DNA of 64,000 nt, taken from assembly GCF_003852705.1 (NCBI RefSeq), contig NZ_REFA01000001.1, forward strand, positions 1 through 64,000. Direction: 5' to 3'. Below are positions 25,937 to 35,255 of the stretch, piece by piece. Origin of the DNA: Amniculibacterium aquaticum (lineage in GTDB: Bacteria > Bacteroidota > Bacteroidia > Flavobacteriales > Weeksellaceae). Numbering within the stretch: position 1 is the stretch's first letter; the number at the start of each line of letters is the position of its first letter. A program made the position numbers and the translations under genes. Below the pieces are notes generated by a model. It did not search any database, was not told where the DNA came from, and saw nothing but the letters and a program-made list of their open reading frames with translations.

Positions 25937-28519
25937 CTATTTTCCGATCATTTTTTTTATGGCATTCAATTTCATCAAGGCTTCTATTGGTGTTAGCGTA
26001 TTGATGTCTATTTTGGTCAGTTCTTCTCGAATGTTTTCTAAAACGGGATCGTCCAATTGAAAAAAGGAAAGCTGAAGGTTTTCTTCCGTTACTTTCTTTA
26101 TCTTGTCTTTGCCCTTTTTACTTCGGCTGTTTTCTAAAGTTTTTAAAATTTCTTCGGCTCGGTGTACGACTTTAGAAGGCATGCCGGCTAATTTTGCAAC
26201 ATGGATACCAAAGCTGTGTTCGCTACCACCGGAAACCAATTTTCTTAGGAAAATGATGTTTCCTTTGTTTTCCTGTATGGACACATGAAAATTTTTAATT
26301 CTTTCAAAACTTACCGCCATTTCATTTAGCTCGTGATAATGCGTGGCAAATAGGGTTTTGGGTTGTACCGTTTGTTCGTGTAAATATTCTGCAATGGCCC
26401 AAGCGATGGATACCCCATCGTAGGTGGAGGTTCCACGACCTATTTCGTCCAAAAGAATCAAGCTTCTGTCCGAGATGTTGTTCAGGATGTTTGCGGCCTC
26501 GTTCATTTCCACCATAAAAGTAGATTCGCCAGAAGAGATGTTGTCCGTAGCTCCTACACGGGTGAAAATCTTGTCCAATACACCAATTTCAGCATTTTTT
26601 GCCGGGACAAATGAGCCAACCTGTGCCAATAGACAGACCAATGCCGTTTGTCGCAATATGGCCGATTTACCAGCCATGTTCGGACCGGTAACCATGAGGA
26701 TTTGTTGTGAGTCTTTGTCCAAAAATATATCGTTTGGGATGTATTTTTCGCCAAGCGGAAGTGTGTTTTCTATAATCGGATGTCGGGCTTCTTTTAGGTC
26801 AATGGCAAAACCATCATTCAAAATGGGTTTGGTATAACCTTGGTGTTGGGCAAGCTCAGAAAATCCCAAAGCCACATCCCATTGGGCGATGATTTGCGAA
26901 TTTTGTTGGATAAAGTCGATGTGAATCATGACCTCGGTGCAAATTTTTCTGTACAATTCGCCTTCTAAAACCGAAATTTTTTCTTCGGCACCCAAAATCT
27001 GACTTTCGTATTCTTTAAGTTCTTCGGTAATGTATCGTTCGGCATTGACCAAAGTCTGCTTGCGTATCCATTCGCTTGGGACTTTGTCTTTGTGCGTGTT
27101 TCTAACTTCGATATAATAACCAAAAACATTGTTGAAATCGATCTTCAAGGAAGAAATTCCTGTGTTTTCAATTTCTCTTTGGCACATTTCTTCTAAATAA
27201 TTTTTTCCACTTCCTTGCAGGTTTCTCAGTCGATCCAATTCTTCGTCAACCCCAGGTTTTATAACATTTCCTTTGTTGATGTTGATGGGGAGCTCTTCAT
27301 TCAATCGATTGGACAGATAGTCGATCAGATCCTGAAGTTGGTTCAGCGGTTCTATCCAAGCCATAAGATCGTGGTGAGTGCTGAGCAACTGTCGAATGGA
27401 CTGAATGCTGATGAGCGACTGACGAAGGTAGCCCATTTCTTTTGGATTGATTTTTTCGGCGGCTAATTTTCCCATCAATCGGTCTAGGTCAGAAATGGTC
27501 TTCAGGTGATCTGAAATTTCAAATTTTAAATCTTCATTTTTATTGAAAAACTCTATAAGATTCAGTCTTCGGTTGATTTCGTTTACCGATTTCAGAGGCA
27601 TAACCAATCTTCTTCTCAACAAGCGACCGCCCATCGGAGTTGTGGTCTTGTCAATAATGTCCAACAAAGATTTTCCCTGAGGATTGCTTGGGTAGATGAT
27701 TTCTAAATTTCTGAGTGTGAATTGATCCATCATCAAAAGATCGTCTTGAGGGACAACGGAAATCTTGGTGATGTGTTGCAGCAAAGCGTGGTGTGTGTCT
27801 TCTACCAGATATGCAAAAACCGCTCCTGCAGCCGTTATGGCTAGAAGAAGATTTTCTACACCGAAACCTTTCAGTGACTTGGTCTTGAAGTGCAAGGTCA
27901 GCTTTTCGTAAGCATAGTTGTATTGATAGGCCCAATCTTCGAGCTTAAAGAAATTTTTCGCTTTCAGTTGCTCGGGAAGAGGTGTGCTTCTTTGGTAGAT
28001 GATCTCACTAGGGTCGAAAGTGTGTACCAAGTGCAACAGTTTTTCCAAATTGCCTTCGGAAACTAAAAATTCACCGGTAGAAATATCAACCAAAGCTATT
28101 CCGTATTTTCCTTTTTCATGATGAAGCGAAAGAAGAAAATTATTTTTTTTCGAACTTAACACCTGATCGTTGAAGGTAACTCCAGGGGTAACCAATTCCG
28201 TAACTCCTCGTTTGACAATGCCTTTTACCATTTTCGGATCTTCCAATTGGTCGCAAATGGCAACGCGAAGTCCCGCTCTAACCAGCTTGGGCAAATATGT
28301 ATCCAAAGAATGGTGTGGGAAACCGGCAAGCTCTGTGTTCTCCTCACCAATGCCTCTTTTGGTAAGGGTAATACCCAAAATTTGTGCTGCTCTTACGGCA
28401 TCGGATCCGAAAGTTTCGTAAAAATCGCCCACACGAAACAGCAATACCGCATCGGGATATTTGGCTTTTATGCCATTGTACTGCTTCATAAGTGGGGTTT
28501 CTTTCTTTTCTTTTGCCAT
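25937..28519 (-). CDS. mutS: DNA mismatch repair protein MutS
   Basis: An 860-residue MutS. The N-terminal mismatch-binding domain has the Phe-X-Glu wedge in GDFYETF, and the C-terminal ATPase has Walker A TGPNMAGKSAIL, Walker B LILLDEIGRGTSTYDG and the trailing His in FATHYHEL. MutS recognises base mispairs and starts mismatch repair with MutL. The start at MAKEKKETP is preferred; a longer reading frame up to 28618 would begin with TTG and overlap the divergent methyltransferase gene. Confidence 0.97.
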   Translation of the reverse strand: MAKEKKETPLMKQYNGIKAKYPDAVLLFRVGDFYETFGSDAVRAAQILGITLTKRGIGEENTELAGFPHHSLDTYLPKLVRAGLRVAICDQLEDPKMVKGIVKRGVTELVTPGVTFNDQVLSSKKNNFLLSLHHEKGKYGIALVDISTGEFLVSEGNLEKLLHLVHTFDPSEIIYQRSTPLPEQLKAKNFFKLEDWAYQYNYAYEKLTLHFKTKSLKGFGVENLLLAITAAGAVFAYLVEDTHHALLQHITKISVVPQDDLLMMDQFTLRNLEIIYPSNPQGKSLLDIIDKTTTPMGGRLLRRRLVMPLKSVNEINRRLNLIEFFNKNEDLKFEISDHLKTISDLDRLMGKLAAEKINPKEMGYLRQSLISIQSIRQLLSTHHDLMAWIEPLNQLQDLIDYLSNRLNEELPININKGNVIKPGVDEELDRLRNLQGSGKNYLEEMCQREIENTGISSLKIDFNNVFGYYIEVRNTHKDKVPSEWIRKQTLVNAERYITEELKEYESQILGAEEKISVLEGELYRKICTEVMIHIDFIQQNSQIIAQWDVALGFSELAQHQGYTKPILNDGFAIDLKEARHPIIENTLPLGEKYIPNDIFLDKDSQQILMVTGPNMAGKSAILRQTALVCLLAQVGSFVPAKNAEIGVLDKIFTRVGATDNISSGESTFMVEMNEAANILNNISDRSLILLDEIGRGTSTYDGVSIAWAIAEYLHEQTVQPKTLFATHYHELNEMAVSFERIKNFHVSIQENKGNIIFLRKLVSGGSEHSFGIHVAKLAGMPSKVVHRAEEILKTLENSRSKKGKDKIKKVTEENLQLSFFQLDDPVLENIREELTKIDINTLTPIEALMKLNAIKKMIGK

Positions 28520-28581
28520 AATTTTACATCTCTTTTCAAAAAAACTCTCTATGAATTTTTTTAGGTTGAAGGTTAAAAACT

Positions 28582-28589
28582 TAATTTTG
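28582..28589 (+). promoter_or_regulatory. -7 element for the SpoU methyltransferase gene
   Basis: TAATTTTG (TANNTTTG) lies 16 bases before the ATG at 28606, in the short gap shared with divergent mutS. Confidence 0.45.
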
Positions 28590-28605
28590 CCAAAAATACG
28601 AAAAA

Positions 28606-29142
28606 ATGCAATCGACAAAGAAGCTGAAGTTAGAAGAATTGGGCAGAATAGATGTGGAAGCCTTTAAAAATACCGCCAAAATCCCTTTGGTTATTTTGAT
28701 GGACAACATCCGAAGCATGCACAATGTAGGAGCGGTTTTCAGAACGGCCGATGCTTTTTTGGTGGAAAAAATTATACTTTGTGGCATCACTCCGCAACCG
28801 CCACATCGAGAGATTCATAAAGCAGCATTGGGTGCAACGGAAAGCGTCGATTGGTGTTTTGTTGAAGAAACCAAGGATGCCATCAACGATTTGAAAGCTG
28901 AAGGCTATGAGATACTGGCCATCGAGCAAACCAACAACTCTAAGATGATTGATGAGTTCGGTATCGATAAAACTAAAAAATATGCTGTGGTTTTGGGAAA
29001 TGAAGTGGATGGAGTTTCGGACGAGGCCATTTCTGTTTCCGACTGTTGTTTGGAGATTCCGCAATTAGGAACCAAACATTCTTTAAATGTTTCAGTCTGT
29101 GGGGGAATTGTAATTTGGGAGTTTTTTAAAGGATTGAGATAA
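28606..29142 (+). CDS. SpoU/TrmH-family RNA 2'-O-methyltransferase
   Basis: A 178-residue SPOUT enzyme without an N-terminal substrate domain. The knotted SAM site shows the three family motifs: NIRSMHNVGAVFRTADAF (motif 1), VVLGNEVDGVS (motif 2) and IPQLGTKHSLNVSVCGGI (motif 3). Members methylate ribose 2'-OH in tRNA or rRNA; the target site cannot be named. It is divergent from mutS and convergent, 7 bases away, with the DUF3820 gene. Confidence 0.9.
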   Translation: MQSTKKLKLEELGRIDVEAFKNTAKIPLVILMDNIRSMHNVGAVFRTADAFLVEKIILCGITPQPPHREIHKAALGATESVDWCFVEETKDAINDLKAEGYEILAIEQTNNSKMIDEFGIDKTKKYAVVLGNEVDGVSDEAISVSDCCLEIPQLGTKHSLNVSVCGGIVIWEFFKGLR

Positions 29143-29149
29143 TTGGCGG

Positions 29150-29362
29150 TTATTTTCTAAGCGGTCGTAGCAAGTCTTCTAATCCGTTGAGTTTTATTTC
29201 GTAAACGGTGTGAAGTTGCATGCCCAATTTTCCAGCAGGAAAACCTCCGTTTCTCAGAAACCATTCCAGATAAGATACCGGCAGGTCGGCCAGGATTCGA
29301 CCTTTGTATTTTCCGAAAGGCATTTTTACTTGTACGATTTCTTCTAAAATTTTTGGATCCAT
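29150..29362 (-). CDS. DUF3820 family small protein
   Basis: A 70-residue cytoplasmic protein that fits DUF3820: MPFGKYKGRILADLPVSYLEWFLRNGGFPAGKLG is the defining core, and LHTVYEIKLNGLEDLLRPL the helical tail. Its biochemical role is not established. Start is the ATG at 29362; the longer readings upstream overlap the gdhA terminator region and lack family similarity. It ends 8 bases from the stop of the opposite methyltransferase gene. Confidence 0.85.
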   Translation of the reverse strand: MDPKILEEIVQVKMPFGKYKGRILADLPVSYLEWFLRNGGFPAGKLGMQLHTVYEIKLNGLEDLLRPLRK

Positions 29363-29453
29363 CTGCAGGGAGATATTTTTTTTCTGGGGTAAAAATATAA
29401 AAAATGTGGCCATCTCTTTTGGAGATAACCACAAAAATTATTTTGATGGTGTC

Positions 29454-30812
29454 TTATACAACGCCTTGTGCCAGCATGGCTTCGGCAACTTTTACAAAAC
29501 CAGCAATGTTTGCTCCTTTTACATAATTTACATAGCCATCAGGTTCTTTTCCGTATTCCATACACGCATTGTGAATGCCGACCATAATTTCGTGCAATCT
29601 GTGGTCAACCTCTTCTGAAGACCAGTTTAGACGGATGGAATTTTGGGTCATTTCCAATCCGGAAGTTGCTACGCCACCCGCATTGGAGGCTTTGCCCGGG
29701 CTGAAAAGCACTTTGTTTGAAATGAAATGCTCAATAGCGTCTAAGGTCGATGGCATATTGGCTGCTTCTGTTAAACAGATGCAACCGTTGGCAACCAATT
29801 GTTTGGCATCGTCCAAGTTCAATTCGTTTTGTGTTGCTGAAGGAATGGCGACATCGCATTTTACCTCCCAAGGTCTTTTTCCAGCATGAAATTCAGCCGA
29901 TGGATATTTTTTAACATAATCTTCGGCTCTATTGTTTCCAGAGTCTCTTAGTTCTAGCAAATAATTGATTTTTTCACCAGAAATACCGTCTTTATCATAG
30001 ATGTATCCGTCCGGACCGGAAATGGTAAGGACTTTCCCGCCCAAATCGTTCACTTTTTTTATTACGCCCCAAGCTACATTTCCAAATCCGGAAACGGCGA
30101 AGGTTTTTCCAGCAATTTTTTCGCCTTTGGTTGCTAGCATTTGTTCGCAGAAATAAACAACGCCGTAACCTGTTGCCTCAGGACGGATCAAGGATCCTCC
30201 ATAAGCCAATCCTTTCCCGGTTAGTACTCCGGTAAACTCGTTTCGGATTTTTTTGTACTGACCGAATAAATAACCGATTTCTCTAGCTCCAACTCCAATG
30301 TCACCGGCAGGGACATCGGTTTCTGGGCCAATGTGTTTGCACAATTCTGTCATAAATGCTTGGCAAAAGCGCATCACTTCCATGTCGGATTTCCCTTGTG
30401 GATCAAAATCAGAACCTCCTTTTCCACCGCCCATCGGAAGTGTGGTGAGGGAATTTTTGAAAACTTGTTCGAAGGCTAAAAATTTTAAAACGGATAGATT
30501 TACCGTAGGATGAAATCTCAGTCCTCCTTTGTACGGGCCAATGGCGGAATTCATTTGGATTCTGAACCCTCTGTTGACTTGTATTTCGCCTTTGTCGTCA
30601 ATCCACGGTACACGGAAGATGATGGTTCTTTCGGGTTCTGCCATTCTTTCCAAAAGTTTCATCCCTTTGTATTTGGGATGGGTGTGGATGAAGGGGATAA
30701 CGGTGTGGGCAACTTCTTTTACGGCTTGTAAAAATTCAGGCTCGTTAGGATTTTTTGAAGCAATTCTAGAGATGAAATCTTGGATTTCCTGCTCAATATT
30801 CTGTGTGTTCAT
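29454..30812 (-). CDS. gdhA: NADP-type glutamate dehydrogenase
   Basis: A 452-residue hexameric-type GDH of normal length. The substrate-binding motif LPMGGGKGGSDFDPQGKSD with the catalytic Lys and the GxGNVAxG dinucleotide loop (SGFGNVAWG) are visible; the C-terminus has ATSGLEMTQNSIRL. It assimilates ammonium into 2-oxoglutarate. Glutamine synthetase is at 35256, so two arms of nitrogen assimilation lie near each other but not in one operon. A well-spaced promoter is at 30838-30867. Confidence 0.96.
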   Translation of the reverse strand: MNTQNIEQEIQDFISRIASKNPNEPEFLQAVKEVAHTVIPFIHTHPKYKGMKLLERMAEPERTIIFRVPWIDDKGEIQVNRGFRIQMNSAIGPYKGGLRFHPTVNLSVLKFLAFEQVFKNSLTTLPMGGGKGGSDFDPQGKSDMEVMRFCQAFMTELCKHIGPETDVPAGDIGVGAREIGYLFGQYKKIRNEFTGVLTGKGLAYGGSLIRPEATGYGVVYFCEQMLATKGEKIAGKTFAVSGFGNVAWGVIKKVNDLGGKVLTISGPDGYIYDKDGISGEKINYLLELRDSGNNRAEDYVKKYPSAEFHAGKRPWEVKCDVAIPSATQNELNLDDAKQLVANGCICLTEAANMPSTLDAIEHFISNKVLFSPGKASNAGGVATSGLEMTQNSIRLNWSSEEVDHRLHEIMVGIHNACMEYGKEPDGYVNYVKGANIAGFVKVAEAMLAQGVV

Positions 30813-30837
30813 TATGCTTTAAATAATTTTAATAAAA

Positions 30838-30867
30838 CAAATTTATATTTCTTTTTTGGATGGACAA
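30838..30867 (-). promoter_or_regulatory. Bacteroidota promoter of gdhA
   Basis: On the minus strand: TTG (30867-30865), 19 bases, TAAATTTG (30845-30838), ending 25 bases before the gdhA ATG. Confidence 0.6.
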
Positions 30868-30983
30868 GGAAAATTTGCATTTATCATAATCTAATTTTTG
30901 TCATGTGAAAATTAGGTTAAATGTAAGTAAAGCTTTGGATGGTTTGGGAAAGGGTAATTTATGTAGGAAATATTGGTTTTATG

Positions 30984-32099
30984 TTAATTGTATTTCTTAT
31001 TGATGCGGTATTGTCTGGATGAGGTAGATTTCAAGATGTTCATCAATTCCAACTCTAAGATGCTTCCTAACAATTGATGCCCTGGAATTTGCAGTATTTC
31101 AGACAGTTCATCCAAAGAAATGTCATTTTTTGAAGATACGGCATCAAAGATTTTTTGCTGAGAAGGACTAAGTTCTAAGGTTGTATTTTTAGGAAATAAT
31201 TCACCGACCGACTCTTTGGTGGTTAGGTTTAGGTTCTCGATCAAATTGTTGATGGTGGAGATGGTGCTGGCTTTATTTTGTGCAATAAGTTGGTTGCATC
31301 CTTGACTGTATTTGTCACCAATGCGACCGGGGAGGGCATAGATGTCTCTGTTGTAGTTGTTGGCAAACGAAACGGTACTGATGGAGCCTCCTCCAAAGGC
31401 GGTTTCGACCACGATGGTGGCTTCAGAAAGTCCTGCTACAATGCGGTTTCTTTGTATGAAATTTTGAGGATCCGGTTTCTGGCTCGAGTTGAATTCGGTG
31501 ATGAGCATGCCTCCGTGTTCGAGGATTTTTTCTGCAAGAAATTTATTTTTGGACGGATACAGCGTTTGAAAACCATGTGCTAGAACGGCAATGGTGGGTC
31601 TGTTGTGTTTTATGGATTGTTCATGTACTTCGGTGTCGGCTCCTACGGCCAATCCGCTGACGGTTTTTATGTTGCAATTGGGTAAAGAACTGATGAAGTT
31701 TTCGACAAAATTTTTTCCGTAGGAGGTAACATGTCGCGTCCCTACCATACTAATGCATTTGTAGCTTTCGTCGTAACTTCCTTTGTGGTAAAGTATGGAC
31801 GGAGCGTCGTCGCACTCGTTCAGCAGTTTTGGGAAGTCTTTTTGGTGTCGAAGCCAGATTTTAACAGCGTTTTTCTCGCAAAATGTTAATTCTTTTTCTG
31901 CAAATTTCAGATGTTCGGTATTGCCAATTTCGGCAATGGTTTTCCTGCCTAAACCATTCATTTTGCCTAAGTTGCTGTGTGAGGTTTTCCAAATCTCTTG
32001 TGCACTTCCGAACTTAGAAACCAATTTGTGAAAATTGATATCGCCAATTAATGCACACTTTCGTAAAGCAATGGAATAGAGGTGTTCATCGGTAAACAT
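30984..32099 (-). CDS. dprA: DNA-processing protein DprA
   Basis: A 371-residue DprA. An N-terminal SAM-like helical part precedes the Rossmann-fold core with SMVGTRHVTSYGK, VSGLAVGADTEVHEQSI, PTIAVLAHGF, NRIVAGLSEATIVVETAFGGGS and a C-terminal winged helix (about 315-370). DprA loads RecA on incoming single strands in natural transformation. The ATG at 32099 (MFTDEHLYSI) is preferred over TTG at 32117. No other competence gene is in the window. Confidence 0.94.
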   Translation of the reverse strand: MFTDEHLYSIALRKCALIGDINFHKLVSKFGSAQEIWKTSHSNLGKMNGLGRKTIAEIGNTEHLKFAEKELTFCEKNAVKIWLRHQKDFPKLLNECDDAPSILYHKGSYDESYKCISMVGTRHVTSYGKNFVENFISSLPNCNIKTVSGLAVGADTEVHEQSIKHNRPTIAVLAHGFQTLYPSKNKFLAEKILEHGGMLITEFNSSQKPDPQNFIQRNRIVAGLSEATIVVETAFGGGSISTVSFANNYNRDIYALPGRIGDKYSQGCNQLIAQNKASTISTINNLIENLNLTTKESVGELFPKNTTLELSPSQQKIFDAVSSKNDISLDELSEILQIPGHQLLGSILELELMNILKSTSSRQYRINKKYN

Positions 32100-32139
32100 T
32101 TGCGTATTTTTATTCAAAATTATGAAAAAAAAAGTATCG

Positions 32140-32913
32140 CTAATTTTCTTTTTTTCTTAGATCATCCAATCGGTTCCAGATGTCGTCTTTCTTTTTATGA
32201 GGCAGTTCTGAGAAGTCTTCAGGGTGATTTTCTTTGTATTCTTGCCAAAGCTTGTCGTCTTTTTCGCTATAATAATTGGGGTATTCCCAAATGAATTTCT
32301 TCTTTTTATCACCAATGTTTTTGTACATAAAAGCCATAATGCTTCCGATGATGGCACCAGAAAGATGGGCTTGCCAAGATATTTTGCTGGGTTCGTTCAG
32401 GTTGGAGAAAAACTCTTCTGGAAATATGCCCCAAACCAAACCACCGTAATACAAAACAACCAATAAAGAAATGGTGAGGAGTTTCATGTTCCAACGAAAG
32501 ACGCCACTGAAAAAGAGGAAGAATGCCAAAACATAAACCAAACCGCTGGCACCAACAATACAAATGTATCGGTACTCGCCAGTCATGATGTCTATGGGAG
32601 GCAGGAGCCAGACCAAAAGCCCAACAGCAATCCATCCTGTAAAAAATATTTTGTTGGCAATGCTGGGGTAAAACTGATACAACAAAAACATCAAAATCAC
32701 CATGGGGAGGGAGTTTCCAATGATGTGGTCTAAGCTTCCGTGAAGCAATGGGGAGAACAAGATGCCTTTTAGTCCGTCCGGGTGAAGTGGAATAATGGCG
32801 CCGTTGCAACTTTCAAAAAAACCATGAAGTTGTAAAAAATAAAAAAACCACATGGCAAAAAGCATTGCAAGTGGGTAGAAGATGGCCTTTTTAGAAATGG
32901 TTTTTTTTAACAT
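32140..32913 (-). CDS. Rhomboid-family intramembrane serine protease
   Basis: A 257-residue protein with six hydrophobic helices. The active-site Ser lies in IVGASGLVY (GxSG) and the paired His in WQAHLSGAIIG; the first helix has the family's HPDGLKGILFSPLLHGSLDHIIGN, with His and Asn. The C-terminal 55 residues form a charged cytoplasmic tail (YYSEKDDKLWQEYKENHPED) unusual for short rhomboids. It cuts membrane proteins within the bilayer; substrates unknown. It follows dprA on the same strand with 41 bases between them. Confidence 0.9.
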   Translation of the reverse strand: MLKKTISKKAIFYPLAMLFAMWFFYFLQLHGFFESCNGAIIPLHPDGLKGILFSPLLHGSLDHIIGNSLPMVILMFLLYQFYPSIANKIFFTGWIAVGLLVWLLPPIDIMTGEYRYICIVGASGLVYVLAFFLFFSGVFRWNMKLLTISLLVVLYYGGLVWGIFPEEFFSNLNEPSKISWQAHLSGAIIGSIMAFMYKNIGDKKKKFIWEYPNYYSEKDDKLWQEYKENHPEDFSELPHKKKDDIWNRLDDLRKKEN

Positions 32914-33141
32914 GGATATAACTTATCAAAACGAAAGCCACAATAAATTGTAGGAAATTTTGTCCTTTATTGATAAAAATAGTCAAAAAATGAGACAAAA
33001 TGCATTTTTATTTTTAAATTTTAATTTTCAATGTGTTAATTTTGTCGCTCGTTGTTTTGAAAGTAAGGGTTATCTAAAATAATATTGAAAAACAATTTTG
33101 ATGAGGCCTTTATATTCTCAATTATTACTGATTAATAGATT

Positions 33142-34254
33142 ATGAAAAAAGTAACTTCAATATTTTTAATGTTGATGACGGTCTGTGCTTCTGCTCAAAT
33201 TTCTGAGTATCGAAAGCTGATAGACTCTATTGGGCAAAAAAAATGGTCTGAAACCAATTTGGATTTGGATAGTTTGGCGAATCCTAAAATTGAAGGCTTT
33301 AAAAGAAAATTTGCAGATACCATATACATTCCTAAAAATGCGGTCGTCCCGAACGGGCCAACAGAAATGCCGTTGACGCCTTTTGGATTGGTAAAATATA
33401 AAGATCCGCAACGATGGTACTTTATGGGGCAGAATAATTTGGTGTTTAACCAAGCGTCTTTTTCGAATTGGAATGCCGGAGGGAATAGCAATATCGGTGT
33501 AATTGCAAAAGTGAATTACAACATGAGCTACAAAAAGAACAAGCATTTCTTGGAAAATATTTTCCAATTTGGATTTGGTTTCGTTACTACCAATGGACAA
33601 CCGACCAAAAAAACAGATGACTACATCAATGTGACTTCCAATTATGGCTATGATATCGGTAAAAATTATTACCTGTCGTCGGGTATTCAGTTTGTTACGC
33701 AGTTTGGGCCGGGATATAATTACTCATCAACGCCGGATCCTAAGTTTGAAGATCGGATTTCAAAATTTATGGCTCCAGGGTACCTGAATGTTGGTCTCGG
33801 TATTTCGTATAATCCAAATGAAAATTTGCAGATTATTTTTCGCCCACTCAACGGTCGATTTACTTTCGTGACCGACCCTCTTTTGCAAAAGGCAGGTAAA
33901 TACGGTTTGTTGGAAGATGGACAAAGCCTAAGAACCGAGCTCGGTTTTAGGATGAATTTTATCTATAGACTGAATATTCATAAGGGAATCTATATGGACA
34001 ATCAATTGAATTTATTTTCCAATTATTTGGAGCATATGGAAAGGGTAAATGTCGCTTATAATGCCTCGTTGAATATCAAATTTAATAAATACATCACCAC
34101 GGTGGTTAATTTGGACTTGTTGTACGATCACTATCAAATTCAAAAATTACAAACGAAACAAACGCTGGGTATTGGATTTATTTATAATTTGGGTGGACAA
34201 AATATTGAGAAAGACAATCGTAAAAAGGTGATAAAACCCATTGTGACAAAATAA
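33142..34254 (+). CDS. DUF3078 family outer-membrane protein, first of a tandem pair
   Basis: A 370-residue protein with a signal peptide (TSIFLMLMTVCASAQIS). A family-specific N-terminal extension precedes the DUF3078 core, which starts around residue 80 with WYFMGQNNLVFNQASFSNWN and continues as amphipathic strands (FQFGFGF, NYGYDIGKNYYLSSGIQF, LNIKFNKYITTVVNLDLLYDHYQ). It likely forms an outer-membrane barrel. The role is unknown. It is followed 20 bases later by a paralogue of similar core. Confidence 0.85.
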   Translation: MKKVTSIFLMLMTVCASAQISEYRKLIDSIGQKKWSETNLDLDSLANPKIEGFKRKFADTIYIPKNAVVPNGPTEMPLTPFGLVKYKDPQRWYFMGQNNLVFNQASFSNWNAGGNSNIGVIAKVNYNMSYKKNKHFLENIFQFGFGFVTTNGQPTKKTDDYINVTSNYGYDIGKNYYLSSGIQFVTQFGPGYNYSSTPDPKFEDRISKFMAPGYLNVGLGISYNPNENLQIIFRPLNGRFTFVTDPLLQKAGKYGLLEDGQSLRTELGFRMNFIYRLNIHKGIYMDNQLNLFSNYLEHMERVNVAYNASLNIKFNKYITTVVNLDLLYDHYQIQKLQTKQTLGIGFIYNLGGQNIEKDNRKKVIKPIVTK

Positions 34255-34274
34255 AATTTAAATAAAATAAACAC

Positions 34275-35198
34275 ATGAAGAAAATTTCAGTACTCATTTT
34301 ATCGGCAATCGGGTGCTTTGCTGTGGCTCAGGAAACGAATGTACAAGATTCTGCTACCGTGAAGCATTGGTCGGTTGTAGGGCAAAATACTTTAATGCTC
34401 AATCAGGCGGCGTTTTCCAACTGGGTTGGTGGTGGTGCCAACAATGTAGGTTGGTTGGCCGGAGTGAACTACAACATGACCTATGAAAAAGGTAAAAATC
34501 TTTGGGAAAATATTGTCATTCTTGGTTATGGGCAGAACAATACCCAAGGTTTGGGAAATAGAAAAACCCAAGATGTGATCAACCTTTCCACCAATTACGG
34601 TAGAGAGATTTACAAAAACTGGTATGCTTCTGTTGGTGCTGGTCTGTTAACGCAATTTGCTCCAGGATATGCGGACGGTAACAACCCTGCGGCAGCAAAA
34701 TTATCCAATTTTATGGCTCCCGGCTATCTTAATTTGGGTGCAGGTATCACCTACAAACCGAATGATAATTTTACGATGACGCTTCGTCCTGCCAATGCCA
34801 AGTGGACTTTTGTGTTGGATAAAGATTTGCAAGTTGCAGGTAATTATGGCTTGAAGAACAATGGCGATTCTTCCTTGTTTCAGTTCGGTTTCTTGGGAAC
34901 GGCAATCTATAAAGTGAAGTTGATGGAGAATATTTCTTTGGTCAATTCGGCATCGGTGTTTTCCAATTATTTGGATCATCCGGAGCGATTGGTTTTGGGG
35001 TACAGCGGTGCTTTGAATATGAAAATTAACAAATACATTTCGTCCAACATTACTTTAGATTTACTGTACGATCATAACCAAATCAAAAAAACGCAACTTA
35101 AACAAACTTTAGGTGTTGGTTTGGCTTATACCATTGACAATGGGGTGAAGAGATCCGAAAATAAAAACAACCACTCTTGGAAAGTGGATAAAAAATAG
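34275..35198 (+). CDS. DUF3078 family outer-membrane protein, second of a tandem pair
   Basis: A 307-residue paralogue of the preceding gene: after the signal peptide (ISVLILSAIGCFAVAQE) the same landmarks appear (VVGQNTLMLNQAAFSNWVGGG, NYGREIYKNWYASVGAG, SSNITLDLLYDHNQIKKTQ). The N-terminal extension of the first copy is missing. The 20-base spacing and shared terminator at 35217 show one operon. Function unknown; a tandem duplication is likely. Confidence 0.87.
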   Translation: MKKISVLILSAIGCFAVAQETNVQDSATVKHWSVVGQNTLMLNQAAFSNWVGGGANNVGWLAGVNYNMTYEKGKNLWENIVILGYGQNNTQGLGNRKTQDVINLSTNYGREIYKNWYASVGAGLLTQFAPGYADGNNPAAAKLSNFMAPGYLNLGAGITYKPNDNFTMTLRPANAKWTFVLDKDLQVAGNYGLKNNGDSSLFQFGFLGTAIYKVKLMENISLVNSASVFSNYLDHPERLVLGYSGALNMKINKYISSNITLDLLYDHNQIKKTQLKQTLGVGLAYTIDNGVKRSENKNNHSWKVDKK

Positions 35199-35216
35199 AT
35201 TTTTAAAAATTATTAA

Positions 35217-35248
35217 AAAAAGGCTGCTCAAATCGAGCAGCCTTTATA
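35217..35248. terminator. Bidirectional intrinsic terminator
   Basis: AAAGGCTGCTC (35219-35229) pairs exactly with GAGCAGCCTTT (35235-35245), loop AAATC. It lies between the convergent DUF3078 and glnA genes, with A-run on the left and T-run on the right. Confidence 0.85.
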
Positions 35249-35255
35249 ATTGTTA

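Noticed and set aside
28520-28618. A longer N-terminus for MutS
   Set aside because: It begins with TTG, overlaps the divergent methyltransferase start and adds residues without family similarity.
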